14,994 nucleotides of DNA from Nocardioides sp. (GCA_030452025.1 JAKDNC010000026.1:1-14994), one strand, 5' to 3'; positions 1 through 8,668 are shown, numbered from the stretch's first letter. The notes: generated by a model not told the origin, from the letters alone. Numbers and translations are program-made.

Positions 1-67
1 TCGGGGATTCTGAGGTCTCCCTGCAACAATGGCCCCGTCATCCATCGAGTGAGGGGGAGCGCGGCAC

Positions 68-664
68 GTGGCTGAGGAAGACAACCCGGTTCGCAGCGGT
101 GTCATCGCGCTTGTCGCGGTCGCCGTCGTGGTCGGCCTGCTCGCAGGTTTCGCGGCCCTGCTGGGCAGCAGCATGCTTGGCTTCGGTGACGACAACGGCT
201 CTGCGAGCGACACCAGCGACATCGACGCGGGTGACTCCCTCTTCATGCCCGACTATGTCCCCACCGAGGTGGGGTCGGGGCCGCTGATCACGCTCCTGCC
301 GACCGGCACCGACTCTGCTTCGGAGAGCAGCTCGAGCAAGTCCGCTGACGGGCCCGAGAAGAAGAAGCGCAAGAAGCCGAAGAAGGCCAAGAACGCGATC
401 ACCCTGAGCCAGGGAGCGTCCGAGGTTGCGCCGGGCCAGGAGCTCTACCTCTCCGGGATCTACCCGTCCGGCGAGGGCGCGTCCCTCGACATCCAGGTCC
501 GCAGCGAGGGCGGCGAGTGGGCCGACTTCCCGGTCGACGTGTCGGTCTCCAACAAGACGTTCTCGACCTACGTCTACACCGACAAGACCGGTGACCTCGA
601 GTGGCGCGTCATCGACAAGTCGAACGGCAAGACATCCAACCCCGTCAAGGTGACCCACGGCTGA
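68..664 (+). CDS. Membrane-anchored hypothetical protein with extracytoplasmic Ig-like C-terminus
   Basis: This 198-aa protein is not from a family I recognise. The GTG start at 68 is chosen because a purine-rich Shine-Dalgarno (AGGGGGAG, 52-59) lies 8 nt upstream. A short acidic N-terminus is followed by one hydrophobic helix (about residues 11-35), which predicts a single-pass anchor or uncleaved signal. Next come a Ser/Asp-rich linker (42-97) and a strongly basic Lys/Arg run (98-108). The C-terminal 85 residues are rich in alternating hydrophobic and polar residues with Gly/Pro turns and look like a beta-sandwich (Ig-like) domain; this is inference only. The basic tract follows the membrane helix by more than 60 residues, so it could contact acidic wall polymers or lipid headgroups. 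It ends 35 bp from the convergent aldo/keto reductase. An antisense ORF covers the same span but lacks any recognisable domain. Confidence 0.7.
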   Translation: MAEEDNPVRSGVIALVAVAVVVGLLAGFAALLGSSMLGFGDDNGSASDTSDIDAGDSLFMPDYVPTEVGSGPLITLLPTGTDSASESSSSKSADGPEKKKRKKPKKAKNAITLSQGASEVAPGQELYLSGIYPSGEGASLDIQVRSEGGEWADFPVDVSVSNKTFSTYVYTDKTGDLEWRVIDKSNGKTSNPVKVTHG

Positions 665-699
665 GCCGTCGGGCCCGGCCGGGCGGGGTGGCGCAGGTC

Positions 700-1542
700 T
701 CAGCCGATGTGGTCGAACGTCTTCGGGTCGGGCCCGATCCGGCCGTCCTCGCCCCGGTCGAGCTCGCTCAGGGCAAGCACGTCGTCGGGCTCGAGGGTGA
801 AGTCGAAGATGTCGAAATTCTCGCGCATCCGCTCGGCGTGCATCGACTTGGGGAAGATGACGTCACCCCGCTCGATGTGCCAGCGGAGGGCGACCTGGGC
901 CGGAGTCTTGCCGACCCGCTGCGCGACCTGGCCGATCACCGCGTCCTCGAGGGCCGCTCCCCGGCCGATCGGGGACCACGCCTCGGTGAGGATGCCCCGC
1001 TCAAGGGTGGCCGCACGGGCTGCGACGTTGCCGAAGTGAGGATGCACCTCGATCTGGTTGACCGCCGGCACGACGCCGGTCTCCTCGATGATCCGGGTGA
1101 GGTGGTCCGGCTCGAAGTTGGAGACACCCACGGACTTCGCGCGGCCGTCTGCAGTGAGCTCGGCCATCGCCTTCCACGTGGAGACGAAGTCGCCGTCGTA
1201 GCGCGTGGGCAGCGGCCAGTGGATCAGGAACAGGTCGACGTGGTCGAGCCCGAGGTCGGTCAGCGACTGGTCGAAGCTGCGGCGTACGTCGTCGGGCGTG
1301 TGGTTTGAGTTGTTGAGCTTCGTGGTCACGAAGAGCTCGTCGCGGGCGATGCCTGAGGTGGCGATCGCCGCGCCGACGCCCTCCTCGTTCCCGTACATCT
1401 GAGCGGTGTCGAGGTGGCGGTAGCCGATCTCGAGCGCGGAGGTGACGGTTGCCGCGGTGTCCTCCGGCGGGACGAGGAAGACACCGAACCCGAGCTGCGG
1501 GATGGAGTGTCCGTCGTTGAGAGTCAAAGTGGGAACAGTCAT
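700..1542 (-). CDS. Aldo/keto reductase (AKR5-like, 2,5-diketo-D-gluconate reductase family)
   Basis: A complete 280-aa NADPH-dependent oxidoreductase of the aldo/keto reductase superfamily, a cytosolic TIM barrel that reduces aldehydes and ketones. All four catalytic residues are visible: Asp45 (in HLDTAQ), Tyr50 (MYGNE), Lys75 (VTTKL) and His108 (LIHWP). The family signatures GYRHLDTAQMYGNE and VGVSNFEPDHL are also present, as is the C-terminal cofactor loop (IFPKSMHAERMRENFDIF). Length is normal for bacterial AKR5/AKR3 members. The ATG at 1542 is preceded by only a weak AGGA. The gene is transcribed away from the acyl-AMP ligase-like gene, and the 183-bp divergent region holds three inverted repeats. 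The true substrate cannot be inferred: these enzymes are promiscuous and often annotated as 2,5-diketo-D-gluconate reductases without proof. Confidence 0.93.
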   Translation of the reverse strand: MTVPTLTLNDGHSIPQLGFGVFLVPPEDTAATVTSALEIGYRHLDTAQMYGNEEGVGAAIATSGIARDELFVTTKLNNSNHTPDDVRRSFDQSLTDLGLDHVDLFLIHWPLPTRYDGDFVSTWKAMAELTADGRAKSVGVSNFEPDHLTRIIEETGVVPAVNQIEVHPHFGNVAARAATLERGILTEAWSPIGRGAALEDAVIGQVAQRVGKTPAQVALRWHIERGDVIFPKSMHAERMRENFDIFDFTLEPDDVLALSELDRGEDGRIGPDPKTFDHIG

Positions 1543-1725
1543 GTCTGCATGACAATCCTGGGCCGGCGACTATTCCCGGTGCGGCTTCCGGGAGCCGCAC
1601 CGGAAGCAGTTCTGTGCTCGGAGCACAAAACCCCGCCCATACTTCGGCCTCGCGGGACATGTTTCGGGAGCCGCGGCTCTCGTAGCGTTCGAGGGGCACA
1701 CCACTACCGGAAGGCAACAGCCCTC
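1543..1725. promoter_or_regulatory. Divergent promoter region with three inverted repeats
   Basis: This 183-bp region separates the start codons of the minus-strand aldo/keto reductase and the plus-strand ligase-like gene. It contains an 11-bp perfect inverted repeat with a 6-nt centre (1576-1586 with 1593-1603, arm CCGGTGCGGCT). It also holds a 7-bp perfect dyad with a 1-nt centre (1613-1627, TGTGCTC-G-GAGCACA) and a 12-bp self-complementary block (1668-1679, GAGCCGCGGCTC). The compact TGTGCTC dyad resembles a binding site for a dimeric regulator. The 11-bp repeat could be an operator or a leader-RNA hairpin of the reductase. No -35/-10 pair is convincing. Confidence 0.5.
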
Positions 1726-3213
1726 ATGCATTGTGGATATTTCCCCTGGGATCACCTCGGACCAGACCCGAAGCAGGCCGAGCAGGTTGTCCTGCGCGAC
1801 GACCACCAGACCCTCGCCGCTGCGGGCTTCGCCGAGCGGGTCGACGCCTTCGCGGGCCAGCTCCAGGAGGCCGGGGTCCGGCACGGTGACGTGGTGGCGG
1901 TCATGCTCCCCAACCGGATCGAGCTCGTGGTCGCGCTGTTCGCTGCCTGGCGTCTCGGCGCCGCGGTGACACCGGTCAACCCGACATTCACTCCCCGGGA
2001 GGCGGACCACCAGATCAACAATGCCGGCGCGACAGTGGTGGTCAATCTCGACGCGCTGGCCCCGGACGCCGGCAAGCCGACCATCCACGTCGCCCAGATG
2101 GCCACCCGGGCTCCTGAGGCGCCGGGAGCCGAGCTCCCCGCTCCGGTGACGTCGATGGATGACCTCGCCCTGGTCGCCTACACCACCGGTTCGTTCGGGG
2201 AACCCCGCGGTGTGATGCTCAGCCACGGCAACCTGGTTGCCGCGGCTACGCAGCTGGGGGAGCGGCTCGCGATCAGTCCGGAGGACCACAGCCTGCTGAT
2301 CCTGCCGGCCTTCCACAGCAAGTCGATCGTGGTCAACGTCCTCACTCCGATGTTGGCCGGGGCGGCGGTCAGCTTGTCGGAATCCTTCGACCCCGAGTCG
2401 TTCGTGGAGTTGGTAGCCGACATCCGTCCGACGTACTTCTCCGCCGTGCCCACGGTCTTCTCCCTGCTCGCGTCCCTGCCGGCCGAGTCCCTTCCGGACA
2501 CCTCATCGCTGCGCTTCGCGATCGGCGGATCGGCCCTAGTTTCGCAGGAGGTGCGGGTCCGGGTGGAGGAACGTCTGGGACTCATGATGGTCGACGGCTA
2601 CGGAGTCACCGAGAACACCTGCGTCGCGGCCTGCAACCCCGCGGACCGGCTCCGGAAGACTGGCTCGGTCGGACCTGGGCTGCCCGGGCAGCGGCTCCGG
2701 ATCGTGGACAATCATGGCAACGATCTCCCGGCCGGCGAGGAGGGGGCCATCCTGATGGCCGGCCCGACCGTCATGCAGGGATACCGCGCGATGCCCGCGG
2801 AGACCGCTGCTGCCGTCGTCGACGGCTGGTTGCGCACCGGTGACCGTGGACGGCTCGACGAGGACGGCTACCTCATCCTGGTCGAGCCCGATCGCGAGAG
2901 CATCCTGTGCTCCGGCGAGAACCTGTGCCCTACGGAGATCGAGAAGACGCTGCGTGAGGTCCATGACGTGTTTGAGGTCGCCGTGACCGGGAGGCCCGAC
3001 CCCGTGCACGGGCAGGTGCCGGTGGCCTTCGTGGCGCTCAAGCCGACGGCGACGGTGACCTCGGACAGTCTCCTCGCGCACTGCCGGTCGCGCTTGCCCC
3101 AGGTGAAGGTGCCGGTGGAGATCACCGTGGTCGAGGACCTCCCGGCCGCGCGGTCCGGAGAGGACGACGCGAAGGTCATCGGGTCCCCGAAGGCCGGAGC
3201 CTGGGCGACCTGA
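1726..3213 (+). CDS. Acyl-CoA synthetase-like AMP-forming ligase, atypical active site
   Basis: A 495-aa member of the ANL (adenylate-forming) superfamily, which activates carboxylic acids as acyl-AMP and usually transfers them to CoA. Start ATG 1726 follows GGAAGG (1709-1714) with 11-nt spacing; the frame is open further upstream but that part crosses the divergent promoter region. The A3 P-loop is YTTGSFGEPRG (152-162), degenerate relative to TSGTTGxPKG, with Arg replacing the usual Lys. A5 is YGVTE (292-296), A7 is RTGD (370-373), and an A8-like stretch ends SGENLCPTEIE. The A10 region reads LPAARSGEDDAK, so the catalytic Lys of the normal (S/T)GK motif is Glu479. Loss of that Lys normally cripples adenylation, so this may be a weak or non-canonical ligase, or a half-reaction or binding protein. 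Substrate unknown. Confidence 0.85.
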   Translation: MHCGYFPWDHLGPDPKQAEQVVLRDDHQTLAAAGFAERVDAFAGQLQEAGVRHGDVVAVMLPNRIELVVALFAAWRLGAAVTPVNPTFTPREADHQINNAGATVVVNLDALAPDAGKPTIHVAQMATRAPEAPGAELPAPVTSMDDLALVAYTTGSFGEPRGVMLSHGNLVAAATQLGERLAISPEDHSLLILPAFHSKSIVVNVLTPMLAGAAVSLSESFDPESFVELVADIRPTYFSAVPTVFSLLASLPAESLPDTSSLRFAIGGSALVSQEVRVRVEERLGLMMVDGYGVTENTCVAACNPADRLRKTGSVGPGLPGQRLRIVDNHGNDLPAGEEGAILMAGPTVMQGYRAMPAETAAAVVDGWLRTGDRGRLDEDGYLILVEPDRESILCSGENLCPTEIEKTLREVHDVFEVAVTGRPDPVHGQVPVAFVALKPTATVTSDSLLAHCRSRLPQVKVPVEITVVEDLPAARSGEDDAKVIGSPKAGAWAT

Positions 3214-3252
3214 CGCCCTTCCGGGCGAAGTCTGCGTCGAAACGGTCCGTGG

Positions 3253-3282
3253 GCCGCCGCGCGTGGCAGAGTGAGCGGTATG
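3253..3282 (+). promoter_or_regulatory. Possible leaderless promoter of the PucR-type gene
   Basis: No ribosome-binding site precedes the ATG at 3280. The block GGCAGAGT ending about 8 nt before the ATG resembles the loose TAnnnT-like -10 element of leaderless actinobacterial genes. A matching -35 is not clear. Start-site mapping would settle this. Confidence 0.3.
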
Positions 3283-4515
3283 CCCGATTCGGAAGTGGTG
3301 GAGTTGATCGCGGAGGTCGGCCGCCGCCTCCGGGCCCAGCAGGACGACATCGTGGCCGCGCTGAGTGAGACGATGTTCAACGAGATCGCCGACCTCGCCG
3401 ACGACGATCCGCAGATGGTGAGCCTGCTGCAGGCGAGCGTCGACGGGAACGTCAGCACGATCTTGCACATTCTCATCAATGACATCCCGCTGGACCACGT
3501 GCAGCCGACGACGGCGGCCGTGGAGTACGCCGTACGCCTCGCGCAGCGCGGCATCGCGGCGCATCCACTGCGCCGGGCGTACCACGTCGGCCAGCACGAC
3601 CTGATCAACCTCTGCTTCCTGGAGGTGCAGGGTCTCTCCTCCACCGCGGAGACGCGGGTGCAGGTGCTGCACCGAATCACGCTGGTGATCGGCGCCTACA
3701 TCGACTGGATCACCCAGTTCGTGCTCGAGGCCTACGACCAGGAGCGGGAGCGGCGGATCTCTGCCAGCGGCAACATGCTCAGCGCCCTGGTGAACCGGGT
3801 GCTCGACCCGGAGTCGGCCGCCGCGAGCGAGTTCCTGATCGAGACCGGCTATGAACTCGACCAGCACCACATCGGCGCGGTCGTCTGGCTGCCTGACGAC
3901 TCCGACGACTCGGTGATGGGGCTGGAACGGCTGGTCCAGCAGGTTGGTGTGATCGCTCGCTCGAGCCCCATCTTCGTGGCGGTGGACCGGTCCCTCGCCT
4001 GGGCCTGGTTCGCGCGGGGCAGCAGGGCAGCGATGCCGGATCTCGCCGGTGTCCGCGAACTCGCCGCCCAGGCCCACGGCCGGATCGCCGTCGGCCTGGT
4101 CCAGCAAGGGATCGAGGGATTCCGGGACACCCACCGGCAGGCCCTGGCCGCCTACCGGCTGGCGCGGCTCGCGGATCGCGACGAGCTCACGTCGTACGGC
4201 GATCCCGGGGTGGCCGCGGTCTCGATGCTCGGTCGGGATGTGGAGGGGACCCGGTCCTGGGTGCTGACCGTTCTCGGGCCGCTGGCCGAGGCCACCGAGG
4301 CTGCGGCGCGTTCGCGGGAGACCCTGCGGACGTTCCTGGCGACCAGTGGCAGCTACACCGAGTCGGCGAAGATCCTCAACCTGCACCGCAACTCGGTGAA
4401 GTATCGCGTCGACAAGGTGCTCGAGGACCGCGGTGGCCCGCTCGGTGAGGAACGGGTCGACGTCGAGCTCGCGCTCCAGGTGTGTGCCTTTCTCGGCGAT
4501 TCGGGCCTGTCCTGA
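3280..4515 (+). CDS. PucR-family transcriptional regulator (CdaR/GGDEF-like plus C-terminal HTH)
   Basis: A 411-aa cytoplasmic DNA-binding regulator. The C-terminus carries the PucR helix-turn-helix (about residues 357-382, SYTESAKILNLHRNSVKYRV), the hallmark of the family, followed by a short helical tail. The central part (about 160-320) matches the CdaR-type GGDEF-like region, and the N-terminal 150 residues are helical, probably a sensor (RsbRD/DUF-like) domain. The ATG at 3280 is preferred over the in-frame GTG at 3271. No Shine-Dalgarno is visible; a GGCAGAGT block 8-15 nt upstream resembles the -10 of actinobacterial leaderless transcripts, so the mRNA may begin at the ATG. It starts 66 bp after the ligase-like gene, which may be its target. 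It ends 1 bp before a palindromic repeat and converges on the DUF559 gene. Family members regulate purine, sugar-acid or amine catabolism; the effector here is unknown. Confidence 0.88.
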   Translation: MPDSEVVELIAEVGRRLRAQQDDIVAALSETMFNEIADLADDDPQMVSLLQASVDGNVSTILHILINDIPLDHVQPTTAAVEYAVRLAQRGIAAHPLRRAYHVGQHDLINLCFLEVQGLSSTAETRVQVLHRITLVIGAYIDWITQFVLEAYDQERERRISASGNMLSALVNRVLDPESAAASEFLIETGYELDQHHIGAVVWLPDDSDDSVMGLERLVQQVGVIARSSPIFVAVDRSLAWAWFARGSRAAMPDLAGVRELAAQAHGRIAVGLVQQGIEGFRDTHRQALAAYRLARLADRDELTSYGDPGVAAVSMLGRDVEGTRSWVLTVLGPLAEATEAAARSRETLRTFLATSGSYTESAKILNLHRNSVKYRVDKVLEDRGGPLGEERVDVELALQVCAFLGDSGLS

Positions 4516-4516
4516 T

Positions 4517-4565
4517 TCAACGGGGAGACCCTGTCGCGCCCGGCACGACAGGATCGCCACGTTGA
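4517..4565. repeat. 49-bp palindromic repeat, copy A (fills convergent gap; likely bidirectional terminator)
   Basis: Two 20-bp arms (4517-4536 and 4546-4565) surround a 9-nt centre and pair at 17 of 20 positions. The outer arm TCAACG/CGTTGA and inner arm CCTGTCG/CGACAGG are both perfect. The element sits 1 bp after the PucR-gene stop (4513-4515) and 4 bp before the DUF559 stop (4570-4572), so as RNA it would form a strong hairpin for both transcripts. No T-run follows. It aligns to copy B at 5622-5670 with 38 of 49 identical bases and no gaps. Both copies look like decayed versions of one ideal palindrome. Confidence 0.85.
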
Positions 4566-4569
4566 CCGA

Positions 4570-5550
4570 TCAGGCGCTGCAGTCGGGGCCGCACCGGGTC
4601 GGGAGTCCTGACCAACCGCGGGCCCTGAGGACCACGGCCAGCTTCTCGGCGGTGCTGCAGGCTCGGTCGGTGCACTGGCCCCACCCCAACCTGATGCTCT
4701 CGCGCCCGTCGACAGCCGCGTCCAGGTCTCGCTCGAGATCGAGCTCGCGTTGACCTGTGCTGTCGTGGAAGAGGCGCCCATCGAGCTCGACGACGAGCCG
4801 CTGGTCGGGGTAGTCGACGTCGCGGAACATGCGGCGTCCGCCGACAGTCTCGGGTGCCTGCCGTCTGCCCCGAGGGAGCCCGTGCGCCCTCTCGACGCGG
4901 GTGAGGTGTGCATGCTCGAGCACCGAGCAGGTGCCCTCTGCGACATCGTTGAGCACCCCAATCAGCCAGTCCCGTCGACGAATCCGGCGGCGGCCGGCGA
5001 TTCCGGTGAGCAGGCGTTGCGCCGTGGTGCGGCGGGATCCGCATGCATCGGCGAGCACGGCTGTCGCCGCGAGGTCGGAAGGAGCCTCGGCGGCCATGTC
5101 GATCACCGCTTCCTCGTAGCGGATTCGGGGTGGGCGGCAGTTCCACTGCACCCGATGATCGAAGTCGCGGGTCCGCACCACGCGGTAGCCCTCAAGGGGA
5201 CTGACGCGTCGTTGTGCCGCCACCGCGACTTCGATCGCGCTGCCGGGTCGCCAACCAGGCCACCCCGGACCGTTGACGGCACGCACGGCTGAGCTGCCGG
5301 CCAGTGCCGCCGGGCCGAAGTGCAGCACGCCCGCCCAGGCCTGCTGCGGCCACGACGGCGGGCCGGTGTGGTCGACGAAGACGCCGGGCACGACCCGGGC
5401 CCAGATCCGTCGGCGCACCAGGCGCTCCAGGTCATGGGGCCGCAACCCCAGCGTCAGGGCCTGGCCGCGCGAGATGACCCCGTCCTGGGCCTTGAGCAGT
5501 CGGCCCACCTCGGTCCGGGCGGGCTGTGTCACTGACGCGGGAAGGCCCAT
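4570..5550 (-). CDS. DUF559 / AbiEi-like protein: N-terminal winged helix plus PD-(D/E)XK-type nuclease core
   Basis: A 326-aa two-domain protein. Residues 1-60 resemble the winged-helix of AbiEi-type proteins (LLKAQDGVISRGQALTLGL, then RRRIWARVVPGVFVDHTG). The C-terminal domain (about 205-313) resembles DUF559, related to Vsr-type endonucleases: Glu212 in SVLEHAHL, then RDVDYP (Asp244, Asp246), VVELDGRLFHD (Glu255, Asp257, His262) and a trailing basic/acidic helix (LDLERDLDA). The D...ExD layout is intact, so metal-dependent nuclease chemistry is plausible but unproven. ATG 5550 is the best start: it begins the recognisable domain. There is no Shine-Dalgarno, so translation may be leaderless. 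The open frame extends much further upstream, but only antisense to the SDR gene; a GTG at 5625 inside copy B is a weaker alternative. No partner toxin gene is adjacent. Two copies of a 49-bp palindrome flank it. Databases often label such proteins type IV TA antitoxin; that role is doubtful here. Confidence 0.85.
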   Translation of the reverse strand: MGLPASVTQPARTEVGRLLKAQDGVISRGQALTLGLRPHDLERLVRRRIWARVVPGVFVDHTGPPSWPQQAWAGVLHFGPAALAGSSAVRAVNGPGWPGWRPGSAIEVAVAAQRRVSPLEGYRVVRTRDFDHRVQWNCRPPRIRYEEAVIDMAAEAPSDLAATAVLADACGSRRTTAQRLLTGIAGRRRIRRRDWLIGVLNDVAEGTCSVLEHAHLTRVERAHGLPRGRRQAPETVGGRRMFRDVDYPDQRLVVELDGRLFHDSTGQRELDLERDLDAAVDGRESIRLGWGQCTDRACSTAEKLAVVLRARGWSGLPTRCGPDCSA

Positions 5551-5767
5551 GGGAGTCAGGGTTGCCCGAGTCGAGGACCGTTGCCAGGGGCGGTGGCGGT
5601 GCCTGTGGACGAGAGTCTGGATCACCGTGGAGATGTTGTTGCGCACAGGACGACAGGATCTCCAGGTTGACTCAACTACGGTCGTCGGGGTCGGGCTCGT
5701 AGTGGCGGGTGATCTCCTCGTGAGTCGGCACGGACCCCTGCCTGCCATTGCCTGCCACGATGGACGC
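5551..5767. promoter_or_regulatory. Divergent region between the DUF559 and SDR genes
   Basis: This 217-bp non-coding stretch holds palindrome copy B. On the plus strand just before the SDR start it has CCACGAT at about -12 to -6, resembling a leaderless -10 element. No Shine-Dalgarno precedes either gene. Whether copy B influences either promoter is unknown. Confidence 0.4.
5622..5670. repeat. 49-bp palindromic repeat, copy B (upstream of the DUF559 gene)
   Basis: Aligned without gaps to 4517-4565 (offset 1105) it shares 38 of 49 bases, best over its right arm (CGACAGGATC-x-CCA-x-GTTGA). Its arms (5622-5641, 5651-5670) pair at 15 Watson-Crick and 2 G-T positions around a 9-nt centre; the middle block TGGAGAT/ATCTCCA is perfect. 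It lies 72 bp upstream of the DUF559 start and 98 bp upstream of the SDR start, in non-coding DNA. Its right end merges into GTTGACTCAAC (5666-5676), a small dyad. Confidence 0.75.
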
Positions 5768-6604
5768 ATGGATGACCTGGCCGACAAGACCTTCCTCGTG
5801 ACCGGCGCCAACACCGGGATCGGTAAGGAGACCGTTCGGGGTCTCGCCCGACGGGGCGCACGGGTGGTGTGTGCCGGACGGTCGGAGCAGAAGACCCGGG
5901 AGGCGATGGCCGAGGTTGCCGCCGACTCCGACAACGGCGACCTCGACTTCCTGCACTTGGACCTGGCCGACCTCGCCTCGGTCCGCGAGGCGGCCGTCAC
6001 GTTCCTCGGTCGCGGAGAGCGACTCGACGTGCTCATCAACAACGCCGGCCTCGGCGGCGGGCGGGGGATGACCGCGAGCGGGTTCGAGCTTGCCTTCGGC
6101 ACCAACCACATCGGGACGTTCGTGCTCACCGACCTGCTCACTGCGCGGCTGCACGAGTCGGCCCCGGCGCGGGTGGTCAACCTCGCGAGCGCCGTCCACA
6201 AGAACGCCCGGGTCATCGACTGGGAGGCGGTCCGTGAGCCGACCCGGTCGCGGACGGGCCTCGCGGAGTACGCCGTGTCCAAGCTCGCCAACGTCCTGCA
6301 CGCCCGCGAGCTCGGGCGACGACTCGAGGGCAGCGGCGTGAGCACGTACTCAGTCCACCCGGGCGCGATCGCTTCCGACGTCTGGCGCCGGGTGCCGGCG
6401 CCGGTGCGCATCCCGATGAAGTGGTTCATGAAGTCGACCCGGGAGGGGGCGCTCACCTCCCTGCACTGCGCCACCTCGGCCGACGTGGCCGACCAGACCG
6501 GGCTTTACTACGACCGCTGCGTGGTGGCCGAGCCCGGGGCCCTGGTCACCGACGACCTGGCCGCGGAGCTCTGGACCCGAACCCGGGCATGGCTGCGGGA
6601 ATAG
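5768..6604 (+). CDS. Short-chain dehydrogenase/reductase (retinol dehydrogenase-like)
   Basis: A complete 278-aa classical SDR, an NAD(P)-dependent Rossmann-fold oxidoreductase acting in the cytosol. The cofactor motif TGANTGIG (12-19), the NNAG motif (91-94), and the catalytic tetrad Asn113, Ser141, Tyr168 and Lys172 (YAVSK) are all present. The cofactor loop GRSEQK after the second strand (Arg38) favours NADP. Overall style (VVNLASAVHK, SVHPGAIASDVWR) resembles the retinol dehydrogenase/WWOX-like group. ATG 5768 is preferred; a second ATG lies in another frame at 5772. The lack of a Shine-Dalgarno and the CACGAT block just upstream suggest a leaderless mRNA. The substrate is unknown. It ends about 36 bp before the HAIR operator and is not part of the heat-shock operon. 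Confidence 0.92.
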   Translation: MDDLADKTFLVTGANTGIGKETVRGLARRGARVVCAGRSEQKTREAMAEVAADSDNGDLDFLHLDLADLASVREAAVTFLGRGERLDVLINNAGLGGGRGMTASGFELAFGTNHIGTFVLTDLLTARLHESAPARVVNLASAVHKNARVIDWEAVREPTRSRTGLAEYAVSKLANVLHARELGRRLEGSGVSTYSVHPGAIASDVWRRVPAPVRIPMKWFMKSTREGALTSLHCATSADVADQTGLYYDRCVVAEPGALVTDDLAAELWTRTRAWLRE

Positions 6605-6639
6605 ACGCGACCGAACCTACGTTGTGCCGAGTGATGAAA

Positions 6640-6660
6640 GTTGAGTTGAATAGACTCAAG
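6640..6660. promoter_or_regulatory. HAIR operator (HspR binding site) of the dnaK operon
   Basis: The sequence is G-TTGAGT-N7-ACTCAA-G, with half-sites at 6641-6646 and 6654-6659. It matches the published HAIR consensus CTTGAGT-N7-ACTCAAG at all but the first base. It is 146 bp upstream of the dnaK ATG. HspR, encoded as the last gene of this operon, is known in Streptomyces and mycobacteria to bind HAIR with DnaK as co-repressor. TAGACT (6651-6656), a possible -10 hexamer, overlaps the right half-site, which would explain repression. Confidence 0.93.
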
Positions 6661-6805
6661 TAATTTGCAAGAATCCATTCAGCGACGCAGGATGGATCCT
6701 GCAGCTGGCCAAGGCGCCGGCACACAGACGCAACGAACCGTATGAACAACCCGTATGAATATCCCGGGCATTCCCGGGACCACGAGACAACCGGAGGTAA
6801 CCCCC
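6661..6805 (+). promoter_or_regulatory. Long dnaK leader with a dyad and two direct repeats
   Basis: Between the HAIR site and the dnaK start lie about 145 bp of non-coding DNA. A perfect 7-bp dyad with a 2-nt centre occurs at 6687-6702 (GCAGGAT-GG-ATCCTGC). CCGTATGAA is repeated at 6738 and 6751 (13-bp period) and CCCGGG at 6763 and 6773 (10-bp period). The Shine-Dalgarno GGAGG (6793-6797) is 8 nt before the ATG. The repeats could affect mRNA structure or bind a second regulator. Confidence 0.5.

Positions 6806-8664
<1,859 letters not shown>

Positions 8665-8668
<4 letters not shown>

Noticed and set aside
1414..1725. 104-residue upstream extension of the acyl-AMP ligase-like gene
   Set aside because: It overlaps the 5' end of the aldo/keto reductase on the other strand and the promoter palindromes; ATG 1726 has a plausible ribosome-binding site.
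2536..4560. 674-aa antisense ORF opposite the ligase-like and PucR genes
   Set aside because: Its sequence is rich in Arg, Gly, His and Asp with no domain, and it spans two well-supported sense genes.
5666..5676. GTTGACTCAAC as a third HAIR site
   Set aside because: The half-sites abut without the required 7-bp spacer, and the block belongs to the right end of palindrome copy B.
5551..6474. N-terminal extension of the DUF559 frame by about 300 residues
   Set aside because: The extension runs antisense to the SDR gene and through palindrome copy B; similarity to the family begins near the ATG at 5550.
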